Shown: positions 27,866 through 42,413, numbered from the stretch's first letter. The stretch: 64,000 nt of DNA from Bacillota bacterium (GCA_021797815.1 JAJZYZ010000001.1:62001-126000), one strand, 5' to 3'. A program made the numbers and translations. The notes: generated by a model not told the origin, from the letters alone.

Positions 27866-28315
27866 ATGTCCGGTCCCGCCCTCCGTCAGGTTGAGCCGCA
27901 TCGCGCCATTCATGCCGCCATGCGGCATGAACTCCAGGCGACCGTCATGGCTGCCGAAACTCTGTCTCCCGATGGGGACCAGGCCCGGCGGCTGAGACAG
28001 GTGGTCGAGGTGTTTCTGGAACTGGTGGAGACCCGCATCCTGGCGCACGCGCACGAAGAAGAGGCCGGCCTCTATGCGGAGTGGCTTCAGCTTCAGATTC
28101 AGGGCGGTCGGGAGGCGCTCTCCGCCGCGGTCGCGTCTCTGGTCCTCCAGCACAGCATGCTGCGGCAGCTGGCGTCGGACGTCGAGCGGGCCACGGTGGT
28201 TGGCAAGCGCGAGGCCGTGCTGCGCGGAATGCGAGAGTTTCAACGCGTACTGGACGACCACGAGCGCCACGAGGAGGACCTGGTGCGAGAGCTTTTGGAG
28301 ATGGGCGGCGGCTGA
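27866..28315 (+). CDS. Hemerythrin-like (HHE) domain protein
   Basis: HxxH/HE pattern: HRAIHAAMRHEL, ILAHAHEEEAGLY, LQHSMLRQ, DDHERHEEDLV in a four-helix-type sequence. Confidence 0.65.
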   Translation: MSGPALRQVEPHRAIHAAMRHELQATVMAAETLSPDGDQARRLRQVVEVFLELVETRILAHAHEEEAGLYAEWLQLQIQGGREALSAAVASLVLQHSMLRQLASDVERATVVGKREAVLRGMREFQRVLDDHERHEEDLVRELLEMGGG

Positions 28316-28442
28316 GTGCGCGGGCAAGACGAGGACCAGCAAGCGCCGCACCCGAACCGCACCGGATTTTGGGTGTGTGGCCGGACCGGCCGGGCGATTC
28401 ACTACCGATGCGTGGGTGGATGCGGGGGAGGCGACGACGGCT

Positions 28443-28699
28443 ATGACAGACGGGGATAAGACACGGCGCGTCGCGACGGACGATGACATCAGCGATCTCC
28501 TCACTATTCTTCAGTGGCGCTTTGGTCCCGTGTCCGACGAGCTGGCGGCAAAGGTCCGCAAGCTCACTGACGTGAGCCAGATCGACCACCTGATCCTGGC
28601 TGCCGCCAACGCGCCGACGTGGGACGTGGTGGCATCGGAATTGCGTGAGCCCGGCTTTCGCATGACAGGATTTCAATTTGACCCGCACCCGGAGGGGGC

Positions 28700-28709
<10 letters not shown>
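28443..28709 (+). CDS. 88-aa conserved-looking helical protein coupled to narG
   Basis: MTDGDKTRRVATDDDISDLLTILQWRFGPVSDELAAKVRKLTDVSQIDHLILAAANAPTWDVVASELREPGF...; stop overlaps the narG start codons. Loosely DUF4351-like helical pattern. Confidence 0.65.
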
Positions 28710-32384
<3,675 letters not shown>

Positions 32385-32395
<11 letters not shown>

Positions 32396-33923
32396 GGCGC
32401 AGATTGCGATGGTCATGAACCTCGACAAGTGCATCGGATGCCATACCTGCAGCGTGACCTGCAAGAACACCTGGACCAATCGTCCGGGCGCCGAGTATAT
32501 GTGGTTCAACAATGTCGAGACCCGTCCGGGTCCCGGCTATCCCCAGGAATGGGAAGACCAGAAGCGCCGCCGCGGCGGGTGGGTGCTTGACGGTGGCCGG
32601 CTGCGGCTGGCCGCGGGCGGCCCGCTGGAAAAGCTGGCCCACATCTTCTACAATCCGGATCTTCCTCAGATTGACGACTATTACGAGCCCTGGACCTACG
32701 ACTACCAAACTTTGACGGACAGCCCCCGGCGTACGCACCAGCCTGTCGCGCGCCCCCACTCGCTCCTGACGGGTGAGGTCATGGAGCGGCCGGTCTGGGG
32801 CCCGAATTGGGACGACGACCTGGCCGGTGGTCCCGAGATTGCGCCCCGGGATCCCAATCTGAAGCCGCTCATGGAGCATATTGCGCTCGAGTATGAGCAG
32901 GCCTTCATGATGTATCTGCCACGCATCTGCAACCATTGCCTCAATCCCGCCTGTGTGGCCGCGTGCCCTTCCGGCGCGATGTACAAACGGGAAGAGGACG
33001 GCATCGTGCTGGTGGATCAGGATGCGTGCCGCGGCTGGCGCTACTGCGTGAGCGCCTGCCCTTACAAGAAGGTCTACTTCAACTGGAACACGCACAAGGC
33101 GGAGAAGTGCACGTTTTGTTATCCGCGCATCGAGGCCGGTCTTCCGACCGTGTGCTCCGAGACGTGCGTCGGCCGTATCCGGTATCTGGGCCCGGTCTTC
33201 TACGACGCGGATCAGGCGCTGGCCGCCGCCAGTGTGGAGAATCCCCAGGATATCTACGAGGCGCAAAGACGCATCTTTCTGAACCCTCATGACCCGGACG
33301 TGGTGCGCGAGGCGCATCGTCAGGGCATCTCCGACACCTGGATCGAGGCGGCCCAGCGCTCGCCGGTTTACAAGATGGCCGTGGAGTGGCAGATTGCGCT
33401 TCCGCTGCATCCCGAATACCGCACGTTGCCGATGGTGTGGTACGTGCCGCCCTTGAGTCCTATGATGAACCACCTGGCCGACGCCGCCCACATGCCGGCC
33501 GATGCCTTTCTCACGGCCGTGGACAGCATGCGCATCCCCCTTGACTACCTGGCCTCTATCCTGGCCGCCGGCGATGTCGGACCGGTCCGGCGGGCGCTTG
33601 TGCGTCTCAGCGCGATGCGGACCGCCATGCGGGAGAAGAACCTGGGCACTCAGGGCACCGACTGGACGGCAAGCGCCCTCATGACCGAGGCCGGCCTGTC
33701 GGTGGAGCAGCTGGACGCGATGGCGGATCTGCTTGCCGCCGCCAAGTATGACGCGCGGTTCGTGATTCCCACCGGGGACCGGAGTCACGAGGGCAACCTG
33801 GATTACTGGCAGGGAGCGTGCAGCCTGGAAGGGCTGGCCCCAGCCGAAGGCATCGCGCCGCCACGCCGCACGATTCCACTGGAGGTTCACCCCGCGTCGT
33901 CATCACGGGAGGTTGAGCCATGA
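32385..33923 (+). CDS. narH: Respiratory nitrate reductase beta subunit
   Basis: MVMNLDKCIGCHTCSVTCKNTWTNRPGAEYMWFNNVETRPGPGYP, CNHCLNPACVAACPSGAMYKREEDGIVLVDQDACRGWRYCVSACPYKKVYFNW. Confidence 0.97.
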
Positions 33924-34537
33924 CCGAAACCCAGCGGCTCATACTGAAAATCGCCTCCGGGATCCTCGATTATCCCGGTTCCAGCGCGTTCGGGGACCGG
34001 CTCCAAAGGCGGAAGGGGCTGGCCGGAGAGGTTGACCCCCGGCTTCTGGCGGTCATTCAGTCTCTCTTCGGGCCGGGCCCTCTGCAACTGGAGCAGCTTT
34101 ACGTCGAAACGTTTGATTTCAACCCCCGGCACGCCCTCTACGTGACGGCGCAGGAGATGGGCGACGCCCGTGAACGCGGTCAGGCGCTCCTCGAGTGGGC
34201 CGCCCTGTACGGCGCGGCGGGCTATGAGGTTCCCGACGGTCAGCTGGCGGATTACGTGCCCATGCTGCTCGAATTGACCGCCGTCCGGCCGGACGTGGTG
34301 CAACAGGCGTTCATAGACCGCCTGGCGGCGGCCTGCGCCCAGATCGCCGACACCCTGGAGGTCGAGAACCCGTACCGGCCGTTATTTGACCTGATTGTGG
34401 ACACGTTGGGAGGGCAGGGCGGGCAGGAGTCCAACGAGCCACGGCCTGCCCATGACGCGGCCGGGGGTCTCGACGACCTGCCCTATCCGCTCCATTACCC
34501 GGGGACTGAGTCGGAACACGGGAGGGGTGTCTCGTGA
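33920..34537 (+). CDS. narJ: Nitrate reductase delta chaperone
   Basis: YVETFDFNPRHALYVTAQEMGDARERGQALLEW; ATGA overlap with narH. Confidence 0.92.
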   Translation: MTETQRLILKIASGILDYPGSSAFGDRLQRRKGLAGEVDPRLLAVIQSLFGPGPLQLEQLYVETFDFNPRHALYVTAQEMGDARERGQALLEWAALYGAAGYEVPDGQLADYVPMLLELTAVRPDVVQQAFIDRLAAACAQIADTLEVENPYRPLFDLIVDTLGGQGGQESNEPRPAHDAAGGLDDLPYPLHYPGTESEHGRGVS

Positions 34538-35250
34538 ATCAGTTCCTGTGGGTCATCTATCCGTATCTCGCTCTCACTCTCATGATTGTGGGAAGCCTCT
34601 ACCGGTACGCGCACAACCCCATGAGCTGGAGCGCCCGCTCAAGCGAGCTCTTGGAGAAGCGCTGGCTGAAGTGGGGGAGTCTTTTGTTTCACTGGGGCAT
34701 CCTGCTGGTCATCGCGGGCCACGTCGTCGGCCTGTTGGTGCCGCTCGGGGTGTATCAGGCCATCGGGATTTCCGCCTCTTTCTATCACACCAACGCGGAC
34801 ATACTGGGAGGCCTTGCGGGGTTCATGACATGGGTCGGTCTCGCCATCCTGCTTCTGAGGCGGCTCGGCAATGCACGCGTACGGCGCAATTCGAGTCTGT
34901 CGGACTTCGTGGCGCTCGGCCTCCTGTTCATCGTGGTCACGAGCGGCGACTATGTGACCCTGGTGCGCAACACCCTGCTCGGTCCCTACGAATATCGGGC
35001 GACCGTCGGTCCCTGGCTTCGCGGACTTCTGGTGCTGCACCCGGACGCGGCGCTCATGGCGCATGTGCCGGCGGCGTTCCAGGTGCATATCATCCTGGCC
35101 TTTCTGCTGTTCGCCGTGTCCCCCTTCACCCGCCTCGTGCACATCTGGAGCATCCCCCTGGCATATCTGCGCCGGGCGCCCATCCAGTACCGCGACCGGG
35201 CGCAGTACCGCACCCGTGCAGCATCTGACGGCGATCGGGAGGTTCTATAG
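34534..35250 (+). CDS. narI: Nitrate reductase gamma subunit (cytochrome b)
   Basis: FLWVIYPYLALTLMIVGSLYRY, LLFHWGILLVIAGHVVGLL, SPFTRLVHIWSIPLAYLRRAPIQYR. Confidence 0.95.
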   Translation: MNQFLWVIYPYLALTLMIVGSLYRYAHNPMSWSARSSELLEKRWLKWGSLLFHWGILLVIAGHVVGLLVPLGVYQAIGISASFYHTNADILGGLAGFMTWVGLAILLLRRLGNARVRRNSSLSDFVALGLLFIVVTSGDYVTLVRNTLLGPYEYRATVGPWLRGLLVLHPDAALMAHVPAAFQVHIILAFLLFAVSPFTRLVHIWSIPLAYLRRAPIQYRDRAQYRTRAASDGDREVL

Positions 35251-35286
35251 GCGCCGCGTTCCCGTTGACGGACGCACAGCTCTTGG

Positions 35287-37071
35287 TCAGCGCACCAGCG
35301 GAAACAGCACCGGCGCAATGAGGACGGTCAGGACCCACATGATGGCGCTCAGGGGAATGCCGATTTTGAGAAAATCCTGGTATCGGTAGCGTCCGGGCCC
35401 CATGGCCATGATGAAGACTTTGTTGGCCAGTGGTGTCAGCGGGGCTGCGGACAGGGCCACAATCATCGCGATGATGAGGGCGTCCGGCGACCAGTGGTTG
35501 GCCGACGCCATCGAGATGGCAAGCGGTGACAGGACCAGCGCCGCCGCCACATTGCTGATGACCTGGGTCAGGAGCGCGGCCAGCCCGAAGAAGATGGCCA
35601 GTACGGCGTAGGGGCCGAAGGATCCGACCGCGTGCAACAGGAAATGCGCGAGCCCTGCCGTGACTCCGGTGCGGGTGAGCGCCAGGCTTAACGGGGTGAC
35701 CCCGCCTACCAGCATGATGATCCGCCAGTCGACGGCGCGGTACGCGTGGTCCAGCGACAGGATGCCTGTGCCCACCAGTATTCCGATCCCGACGGCCGCC
35801 GCCACCTGGATGGCGAGAAAATTGAAAGCCGCCATGAGCAGCACGCCAACCACCACCGCCACCGCGATGAGACTCTTGTGAGGGAGCGCCGGCGCCGCCT
35901 GCTCGACATCGGCGAACACGAGCAGATCGTCGCTGTTCTGAAGGCGCGAGATGGATTCCGGCGTGCCCATCACCAGCAGGATGTCGCCTGCCTGAATCGG
36001 TATTCTGGGCAGTTCCCGCACCCGCGTGACCCCCTGGCGCAGGATGGCCAGGACCGTCGGCCCGTAACGGACGCGGAAGTTGATGTCGCGAAGCGAGTGG
36101 TTGACCAGACGCGAGCGCTGGGGGACCATCGCCTCCACCACCCGGACATGCTCACTGCGCAGCCGCACGGCCGTGGAGTCGCCCGTCAACTCGAAGCCGT
36201 CTTCCGGGGTCATGTCCACGATGGCCGACACGTCTCCCTGCACGACCAGCCGGTCACCGGCCTGAAGTTTCACCCGCCCGCCCGGGACCATCGGCGGATG
36301 CCCCTCCCGAATGATGCGCAAGACGGTGAGCGAGTGGGTGCGAAGATACGGAACGTCCTGGAGCACATGGCCGATAACCGGGGATTCGTCGCCTACCCAC
36401 AGTTCGCTTAGATAGCTCTTGACCTCGTGGTAGTTGCTGAAAAACTCGGCGTCGCCGCCGGAGTTCTGGTCAGGCAGCAGTCGGACGCCCCACCAGCGCA
36501 TGAAGATAAAGCCCGCCGCGACCAGAATGGCGCCCAGCGGGGTGATACCAAAGAGCGGGATGGGGTGGTAGTGCTTGGAGGCCAGGGCCGCGTTGCCAAT
36601 GATGTTGCCGGCCGAGCCCACCATGCTCAGCAGACCGCCCAGGGCGATCGCAAACGCCAGCGGCATCAACAGGCGATGGAGAGACAGCTTGAGGCGCTGG
36701 CCCATGCGGACCATGGTCGGCAGCAAGATGCTCATGAGCCCGACGTCCGACACGAACGTGGAGGGAATGGGCGGCAGCGTCAGGAGCGCTGTCAGAAGAG
36801 GCGCCTCGCCCCGCCGACCCAGGCGCTCGAACCACTGTGCCATGATCTCGGTGGCCCCGGACCGCCGGAGCCCTTCTCCCAGCACAAACATCTCGGCCAG
36901 AATGATGGCGGCATAAGAGCTGAATCCGGAGAACAGCTGCCCGGTCGGAATCAGACCGAACACACCGACCAGCGACAGCGCCACGACTCCTACGAGGTCG
37001 ATGCGGACGCGTCCCGAGACCAGAAGGACAATGACCACCAGTAAGATGCCGACTGCCATGACTGCCTGCAT
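35287..37071 (-). CDS. SLC13/ArsB-type permease with two TrkA-C-like regulatory domains
   Basis: Multi-TM protein with central RCK-C/TrkA-C-like segments (GRVKLQAGDRLVVQGDVSAI; IPIQAGDILLVMGTPESI). SD GGGAGGTC before ATG. Confidence 0.85.
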   Translation of the reverse strand: MQAVMAVGILLVVIVLLVSGRVRIDLVGVVALSLVGVFGLIPTGQLFSGFSSYAAIILAEMFVLGEGLRRSGATEIMAQWFERLGRRGEAPLLTALLTLPPIPSTFVSDVGLMSILLPTMVRMGQRLKLSLHRLLMPLAFAIALGGLLSMVGSAGNIIGNAALASKHYHPIPLFGITPLGAILVAAGFIFMRWWGVRLLPDQNSGGDAEFFSNYHEVKSYLSELWVGDESPVIGHVLQDVPYLRTHSLTVLRIIREGHPPMVPGGRVKLQAGDRLVVQGDVSAIVDMTPEDGFELTGDSTAVRLRSEHVRVVEAMVPQRSRLVNHSLRDINFRVRYGPTVLAILRQGVTRVRELPRIPIQAGDILLVMGTPESISRLQNSDDLLVFADVEQAAPALPHKSLIAVAVVVGVLLMAAFNFLAIQVAAAVGIGILVGTGILSLDHAYRAVDWRIIMLVGGVTPLSLALTRTGVTAGLAHFLLHAVGSFGPYAVLAIFFGLAALLTQVISNVAAALVLSPLAISMASANHWSPDALIIAMIVALSAAPLTPLANKVFIMAMGPGRYRYQDFLKIGIPLSAIMWVLTVLIAPVLFPLVR

Positions 37072-37592
37072 GTGACCTCCCGGGGCGCCGCCGTGCATGC
37101 GCTGGATTGATCCGGACGCCGTAGAAGCCGATCAAGATAAGAGCCGTTCCTCGTCTCAGCCGCCGCACCCGTCGTCCTGAGCGGCGCCGGCACGGACGTC
37201 TTTGCGCCTTTAGTCCCTGGGGGCGGAGCCGGCGCCGCTCCATCTGAACGCCTGCGCCAGAGCGGCGCGGTGACATTCACCCCTCCCTATACGTTCGGAA
37301 CCGGCTCGGTTTTGTATGGTGTCTCGACTCTCCCTGACGGTCGCTGAGGGGGCGGTGCGCAGATGACCGGAGCGATGGGTGCAAAACCGAAGACGCCCTC
37401 GCGGGGAGTGAAGGAGGCAGCGGCCCCGGACCCGCCAAGGACGGGCAGGGACGTCTTGGCTATCCGCGATGGTGGTGGCATGACGATGCGCGAGATGGGA
37501 GGATGAGAGCGCTGGTCTCGCGCACGCATCGACCAGACGCGACGCCACGACGCGATAATCCTGGAGAAACAGCGTTCGAAGGAGACGAGACC

Positions 37593-38108
37593 GTGCTGCT
37601 GGATCACCGAGCTTTTCGGCGTTTTGTAAATACGGTGGCCATCGTCGGGGTGGCCGTCGGCGATGTTGTCAATGCCATGGCGGCGGAGTGGGCGACGCCC
37701 GTATCTATCGAGCCGCGCCTGCTGGGAGTGTATGTCGGTGACACGCGATACACGGGAGAGCTTATGGAGCAGACCGAAGTCTTTGGCATCAGCCTCCTGA
37801 GCGAGGAGCAGGCGCAGCTGGCGCATCTTCTGGGCAGCTGGAGTGGGCGCGAACTCAACAAGGCCGCCGAAGTCGGCTCCGGGTTCGAATGGGGAGCCGT
37901 GGAGCATGTGCCTCTCATCCGCGGCGCCCAGGCGCAGTACGAATGCCGGGTCCACAGCCGGACGGTGCTGGGCGACCACATCCTGGTGGTGGGGGCCCCG
38001 CGGGCCGCGCGCATCAACGACCAGGCGGCCCCGCTCTTGTACCACGGCGGCACCTATCATCGACTCGGTCCCGTCATCCCCAAGACGGGAGCCAAGCCGG
38101 ACGCGTGA
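37593..38108 (+). CDS. Flavin reductase-like FMN-binding split-barrel protein
   Basis: FRRFVNTVAIVGVAVGDVVNAMAAEWATPVSIEPRLLGVYVG...FGISLLSEEQ pattern. Confidence 0.75.
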   Translation: MLLDHRAFRRFVNTVAIVGVAVGDVVNAMAAEWATPVSIEPRLLGVYVGDTRYTGELMEQTEVFGISLLSEEQAQLAHLLGSWSGRELNKAAEVGSGFEWGAVEHVPLIRGAQAQYECRVHSRTVLGDHILVVGAPRAARINDQAAPLLYHGGTYHRLGPVIPKTGAKPDA

Positions 38109-38649
38109 GCACGGAGAAGGCCGGCAGCATCTGGGCCGCGTGGTGACGGCTCGCTTGTGTCTGGCCGCTCTGGTTTCCGATGGGAGCCGGTCTTACCGGC
38201 GCGCGCGAATGTTGTCGGCGGTCTTACGACCCCGAGGAGTCTCCCGGCAAGCCTTACCCCCTTATGGACGCCCGAAGCCGTCGGGAGGGTTCATAGAGAT
38301 TCCCGCCTCATCTCCCCGCCTGTGGGGGACGGCATGAGACGCACGGGGGATCGAGCAAGGCGTTAGGGGCAGGAGGACCTCCCGTGGCGGCGCGAGTCTG
38401 TCGCGCGCGCCGAGCGACGGAGAGAGGTGCGCGCAACAAGCGCCCATGAGTGCGGCAGTACACCAGTCGGGCTCACCTTGCCATCAGCAATGGTCGGCAC
38501 ATTAGTTCCCACCTGGCCGGGAGGCCCTCCGCAGGCGGCGGGTCTCAGGTGCCGGTCGCTCCCTGTTCCTGGAAGGTAATCGAAAAGTCACGTACCATCG
38601 GATTGCGCTTCGCAGTCGTCCTGGGGTTTTCTTGGGAGAGCGTGATTAG

Positions 38650-39192
38650 ATGCGGTCCCGTCGTCTGAGGCTCGGTGTCGGGGTGGCGTTGGTGCTCATC
38701 GCAGGAGCAACTCTCCTCGTCTGGAGACCGTGGCGTCTCCCGTACGGCGGCCAGGTCGTATGCACCTTCTACCGTGAGAATCCTCAGCCCGGACAGCCAA
38801 CGTGCATCACGTGGGCCCAGGCTGAAAGTCGTTACGGTGCTTGGGCGCGGCGGCCCACATGGCTTCCCGCGGCGACCGAGTGGCAACAGCTCACCGTGGA
38901 CAGGCCGCTGAAGCACCTGGCGTCGCCGCCCATGCTGACCGTTTTGTATCAGCTGCCCCATGGAGCACAGATCCAAGTCCAGGAAACGCCCCTCGCGGTC
39001 ACTGGCGGCGCCGGTCCGCGCGTGCGGGCGAGCCGTCTTGACGGCCAGCGCGTATACGTTTCGGGCTGGGTCAATTGGGGAGTCCGACTGAAGATGATTT
39101 CTTTCGATGTGAAGCATCACGGGTATCAGGTGATGAGCTTCAATACGTCGTGGGCGGACGTGGATGGCGTGGCGGAGAGCCTGATCCGGTAA
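38650..39192 (+). CDS. Membrane-anchored/secreted protein with DUF4367-like C-terminus
   Basis: N-terminal TM RRLRLGVGVALVLIAGATLLVW; C-terminal ISFDVKHHGYQVMSFNTSWADVDGVAESL. Confidence 0.55.
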   Translation: MRSRRLRLGVGVALVLIAGATLLVWRPWRLPYGGQVVCTFYRENPQPGQPTCITWAQAESRYGAWARRPTWLPAATEWQQLTVDRPLKHLASPPMLTVLYQLPHGAQIQVQETPLAVTGGAGPRVRASRLDGQRVYVSGWVNWGVRLKMISFDVKHHGYQVMSFNTSWADVDGVAESLIR

Positions 39193-39311
39193 GGGTCAGT
39201 ACGCCGTCACGTTGGAGCAGCCTTGCCTGTACCTGTCTTGAATGTCCGCCGGGAGACGCGGCGCGATGTTTTCTGTTTCATTTTGGTTGTGTCAGTCGTC
39301 TACATAGGGAA

Positions 39312-39902
39312 GTGGGGAGACTGACTAGGAGACTTCGGGCCTCTCTCAGCGCGGGCCTGGCGTTTATAGCCGTGGCGGGGGGAGGGGTGGTGTGGCGGCT
39401 TCAAGGGTCGCGGGCGAGCGCCCGGCGTGTTTCCGCCTCCATTCAACGTGTGCTGGAAGCGGCCGTGAAACAGTCAGTCCAGATTGTCCCGGTCAAAAGC
39501 GTCCCACTGGCGACCAGCACTCCTCTATCGTCGGTCACGGTCCGTCGATTGGAGGCCTTGCACCAAACCGAGCTCGACAGAATCTTTGCCGGGCACGACT
39601 ACATAAGGCAGCAGATGCTTTACTACACCCATGCACTGCGAGGCGTCATCTGGGAACGGAACAGCGCCATGACCATCTCAGACTTCACGTTCACCTCTCT
39701 TGAAGTCACGAATTTCAACGAGACCGCAACGGCCGCCTTCAGCGCTCTAAGTTCTACCACAAGCGATTTCCGTCCCAGTCCCTCCGATCCGTGGCATGCG
39801 TCTCACATACCCGGGAACTGGGTTGGCACCGCGACGCTTCAGCACACGACGGGCGGCTGGCTGGTTCGGTCCCTCAGGCTGACGGACAAAGATGCCGGAT
39901 AG
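39312..39902 (+). CDS. Hypothetical membrane-anchored protein
   Basis: GTG 39312 in frame; N-terminal TM LRASLSAGLAFIAVAGGGVVW then soluble domain ending GNWVGTATLQHTTGGWLVRSLRL. Confidence 0.45.
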   Translation: MGRLTRRLRASLSAGLAFIAVAGGGVVWRLQGSRASARRVSASIQRVLEAAVKQSVQIVPVKSVPLATSTPLSSVTVRRLEALHQTELDRIFAGHDYIRQQMLYYTHALRGVIWERNSAMTISDFTFTSLEVTNFNETATAAFSALSSTTSDFRPSPSDPWHASHIPGNWVGTATLQHTTGGWLVRSLRLTDKDAG

Positions 39903-39943
39903 CGGCAGGCGAGCCATTTTTTGAAGCGGGGGTTGAATGAAGG

Positions 39944-40180
39944 GTGCCCTTCTCGTTATGGTACGCCGACCATTTTTTTGAAATCTGGACTCCCGTGCTG
40001 TTTCTTGCCCTTGCCGCTCTGGCGTATTGCGTGCATCGTCACGTCAACCGACTAGTCCCGCTCGCGTTGGGGACCGTGGGGGCCATTAGCATTCTCCTGA
40101 TCGCGAGTGCCCTCCTGCATCCCCCCTGCGACGGCCTATATTGGCCACCCCTCGCCCCTTGGGCCTGGCCGGGGTGCTAG
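39944..40180 (+). CDS. Small membrane protein (78 aa)
   Basis: MPFSLWYADHFFEIWTPVLFLALAALAYCVHRHVNRLVPLALGTVGAISILLIASALLHPP, two TM segments. Confidence 0.4.
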   Translation: MPFSLWYADHFFEIWTPVLFLALAALAYCVHRHVNRLVPLALGTVGAISILLIASALLHPPCDGLYWPPLAPWAWPGC

Positions 40181-40912
40181 CTCGCCTATTTGGGACCTCA
40201 TGGTGTTCGGTCTCGCATCATCAGTGGCTCGTGCACTGGCCTGGATGGACCTGAGTGGCTTCGTGTTCCGCGATTCCCCGCCTGCCGTAGACGCGGTCCC
40301 GGCGCGGTTCAACAGGCTCGAGAAAGCCAACCAGGCGGCTAACCCGGCGGTCCGCCAAGCTCCGATCAGGGTCGCGCTCCAGCCTTCCCCGAGGCGAAAG
40401 CAGGTCATTGGGCATGGCAGGGGGTCCAACGGGGTCCCGGCGACACATCGAACACCGGTACCGCGCATCTCTGCCGCGCTGAAGGTCCCCCTCCGCCGAT
40501 GTCCAAGACATCACGCAACGCGGGCGGCCTGGCTTTCCCGCCAGAGCGACTGATGTTGACGTGGGCGATCGCGTGCGACGTGCTTGGAAGACGGCCTGGT
40601 CGGCTGTCAAAGGCACGGTTTTTTGGAGAGCGGCCGCCGTGGCGACGTATGCGCCTGACCCGATACGTGTATCTCATCCGAGGCAGCTCCGGACCCTGAC
40701 ATGATGGGCGATCCCCAACCCCGGCAATTCGCGTGTCCGTCATCGCTGAATCGCCGTGGGCCCGAAAGCAAGGGTTGGCCGGCTTATTCATATCGGGGTC
40801 TCGGGCGTGAGGGCGGATTCGATGGGAAGAGATGCCTCGACGTTTGAGGGAACGAGATGGTCTCGGGGATTCCTGGACCAGACTTCGTGAAGGGGAGCCG
40901 CTGGGTTGTACT

Positions 40913-40926
40913 CTCTATGCATAGAG
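40913..40926. promoter_or_regulatory. Perfect 14-bp palindrome CTCTATGCATAGAG upstream of the VOC gene
   Basis: Self-complementary sequence read directly. Confidence 0.5.
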
Positions 40927-41054
40927 TTCCGCCGGGGGCCGACGACGGGGATATCCTCCCATCGAGGATTCCAAGACGAACACATCCGTGACTCGGTCCG
41001 GCGGTGTACACGGGCTCATCGCCGGGAACACACCGGGGAAGGAGGCGGAGTCCC

Positions 41055-41459
41055 ATGGAATGGGACTGGACCAGGCGCGTCTTTGACCACGTGGATCTGA
41101 ACGTCAGCAACTATCCCGAGAGCGTGCGCTTCTACCAGACGGTACTGGCCGAGCTGGGCATCCCCATGCTCACAGACAACGGCCAGCTGGCGTGCTTTAC
41201 GAATCTCAACCTGCGCCGGAGAAAGCCCGCATCCCGACACGTTCATCTCTGCTTCTTTGCGCGGGCGCGAGAGCAGGTGGACGCGTTTCATTGCGCCGGC
41301 GTCGGGTCGGGCTTCCAGAGCAATGGCGGACCGGGCTACCGAGACTATGCTCCCGGGTACTATGCCGCCTACCTGCTCGACCCGGACGGCAACAACATCG
41401 AGGCGCTCTATCGCGATGAAGGCAACATCGGCCACGATCCTGGGCTCACTCTGCGATGA
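41055..41459 (+). CDS. VOC-family glyoxalase-like protein
   Basis: FDHVDLNVSNYPESVRFYQTVLAELGIPML and GYYAAYLLDPDGNNIEALYR; strong SD aaggagg. Confidence 0.85.
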   Translation: MEWDWTRRVFDHVDLNVSNYPESVRFYQTVLAELGIPMLTDNGQLACFTNLNLRRRKPASRHVHLCFFARAREQVDAFHCAGVGSGFQSNGGPGYRDYAPGYYAAYLLDPDGNNIEALYRDEGNIGHDPGLTLR

Positions 41460-41618
41460 CTCGAGTATGATTCGCCCGCAAGATCCCCACTGGCGCCGCC
41501 CTGCAGGGCGACGAACCCCGATGAACTCGACCGGCCGGTGAGACAAGATCGGGATGAAGCCCGAGCGGCTCCCGGTACCTCCGCGTCCACTGCCCGAGAT
41601 TCGGATGGCCCTCCGCGG

Positions 41619-42413
41619 TCAACCCGGAGGGCGCCAGGACAGGATGGCCGCACGAACCGGCCATGGCGTCCGCCAGAACTCGGGATGGTCCTCGAGGATC
41701 TGTCGGAGGGCGGCTTGCTGGCCGGGCTCGTCCTGATGAAACCGCCGCTTTAGTGATGACTCCGCCTCGTCGAGGCTCGACCATCGCGGTCCCATGACCT
41801 GTTCAAAGATGTGAACGTCGGGGACGATATCCGCCTCGATCAGTGCAGTCAGCAGGCTTTTGAAAGACGCGTCTCCCGCCCGCCGTGCACCGGGAGGCAG
41901 CAGGGGCGCCAGCACGTCGCGGAAGCGTCCCCAGAGCGGATCAACGTGGAGGGCGACCACCACCCGCCGGGTGGCATGTCGCTCCATCGCACGCACAAAG
42001 GCCACGGGGTCGTCCGCAAATTGCAGGACAAAGGCCGCCAGGGCGACTTCGGCTATTCCCGCCGCCTCCGTCGGCCAGGCGTCGGCGATGATTCGCACCC
42101 GATCCCCGACCCCCGCCTCGCGGACATTGCCCTCCAGGTACTGACGCATCATGGGCGAAGGCTCGACGGCTTCCAGGCTGATGCCGCCGCGAGCCAGCGG
42201 CACCGCAAATCGCCCGACGCCGGCGCCGATGTCGAGCACCGTACGCTCTGGGCCTAGACATTCCAAAACCGTCTCCGCTACCGGAGACGGTGCCTCCTGT
42301 TCCCGGTGCATGGCCCGCGACAAGCCCTCGGCCATATCCCTCATCCACGTTTCATCACCATTGTCGGGTCGCCGTCCATCCTTGGGCATGGCGCCACCCC
42401 CCTTGCGGGCCAT
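41619..42413 (-). CDS. SAM-dependent class I methyltransferase
   Basis: TVLDIGAGVGRFAVPLARGGISLEAVEPSPMMRQYL. Confidence 0.88.
   Translation of the reverse strand: MARKGGGAMPKDGRRPDNGDETWMRDMAEGLSRAMHREQEAPSPVAETVLECLGPERTVLDIGAGVGRFAVPLARGGISLEAVEPSPMMRQYLEGNVREAGVGDRVRIIADAWPTEAAGIAEVALAAFVLQFADDPVAFVRAMERHATRRVVVALHVDPLWGRFRDVLAPLLPPGARRAGDASFKSLLTALIEADIVPDVHIFEQVMGPRWSSLDEAESSLKRRFHQDEPGQQAALRQILEDHPEFWRTPWPVRAAILSWRPPG

Noticed and set aside
37287-38060. 257-aa minus-strand ORF over the flavin reductase-like gene
   Set aside because: The plus-strand frame has flavin-reductase-like motifs and a plausible GTG start; the minus frame does not.
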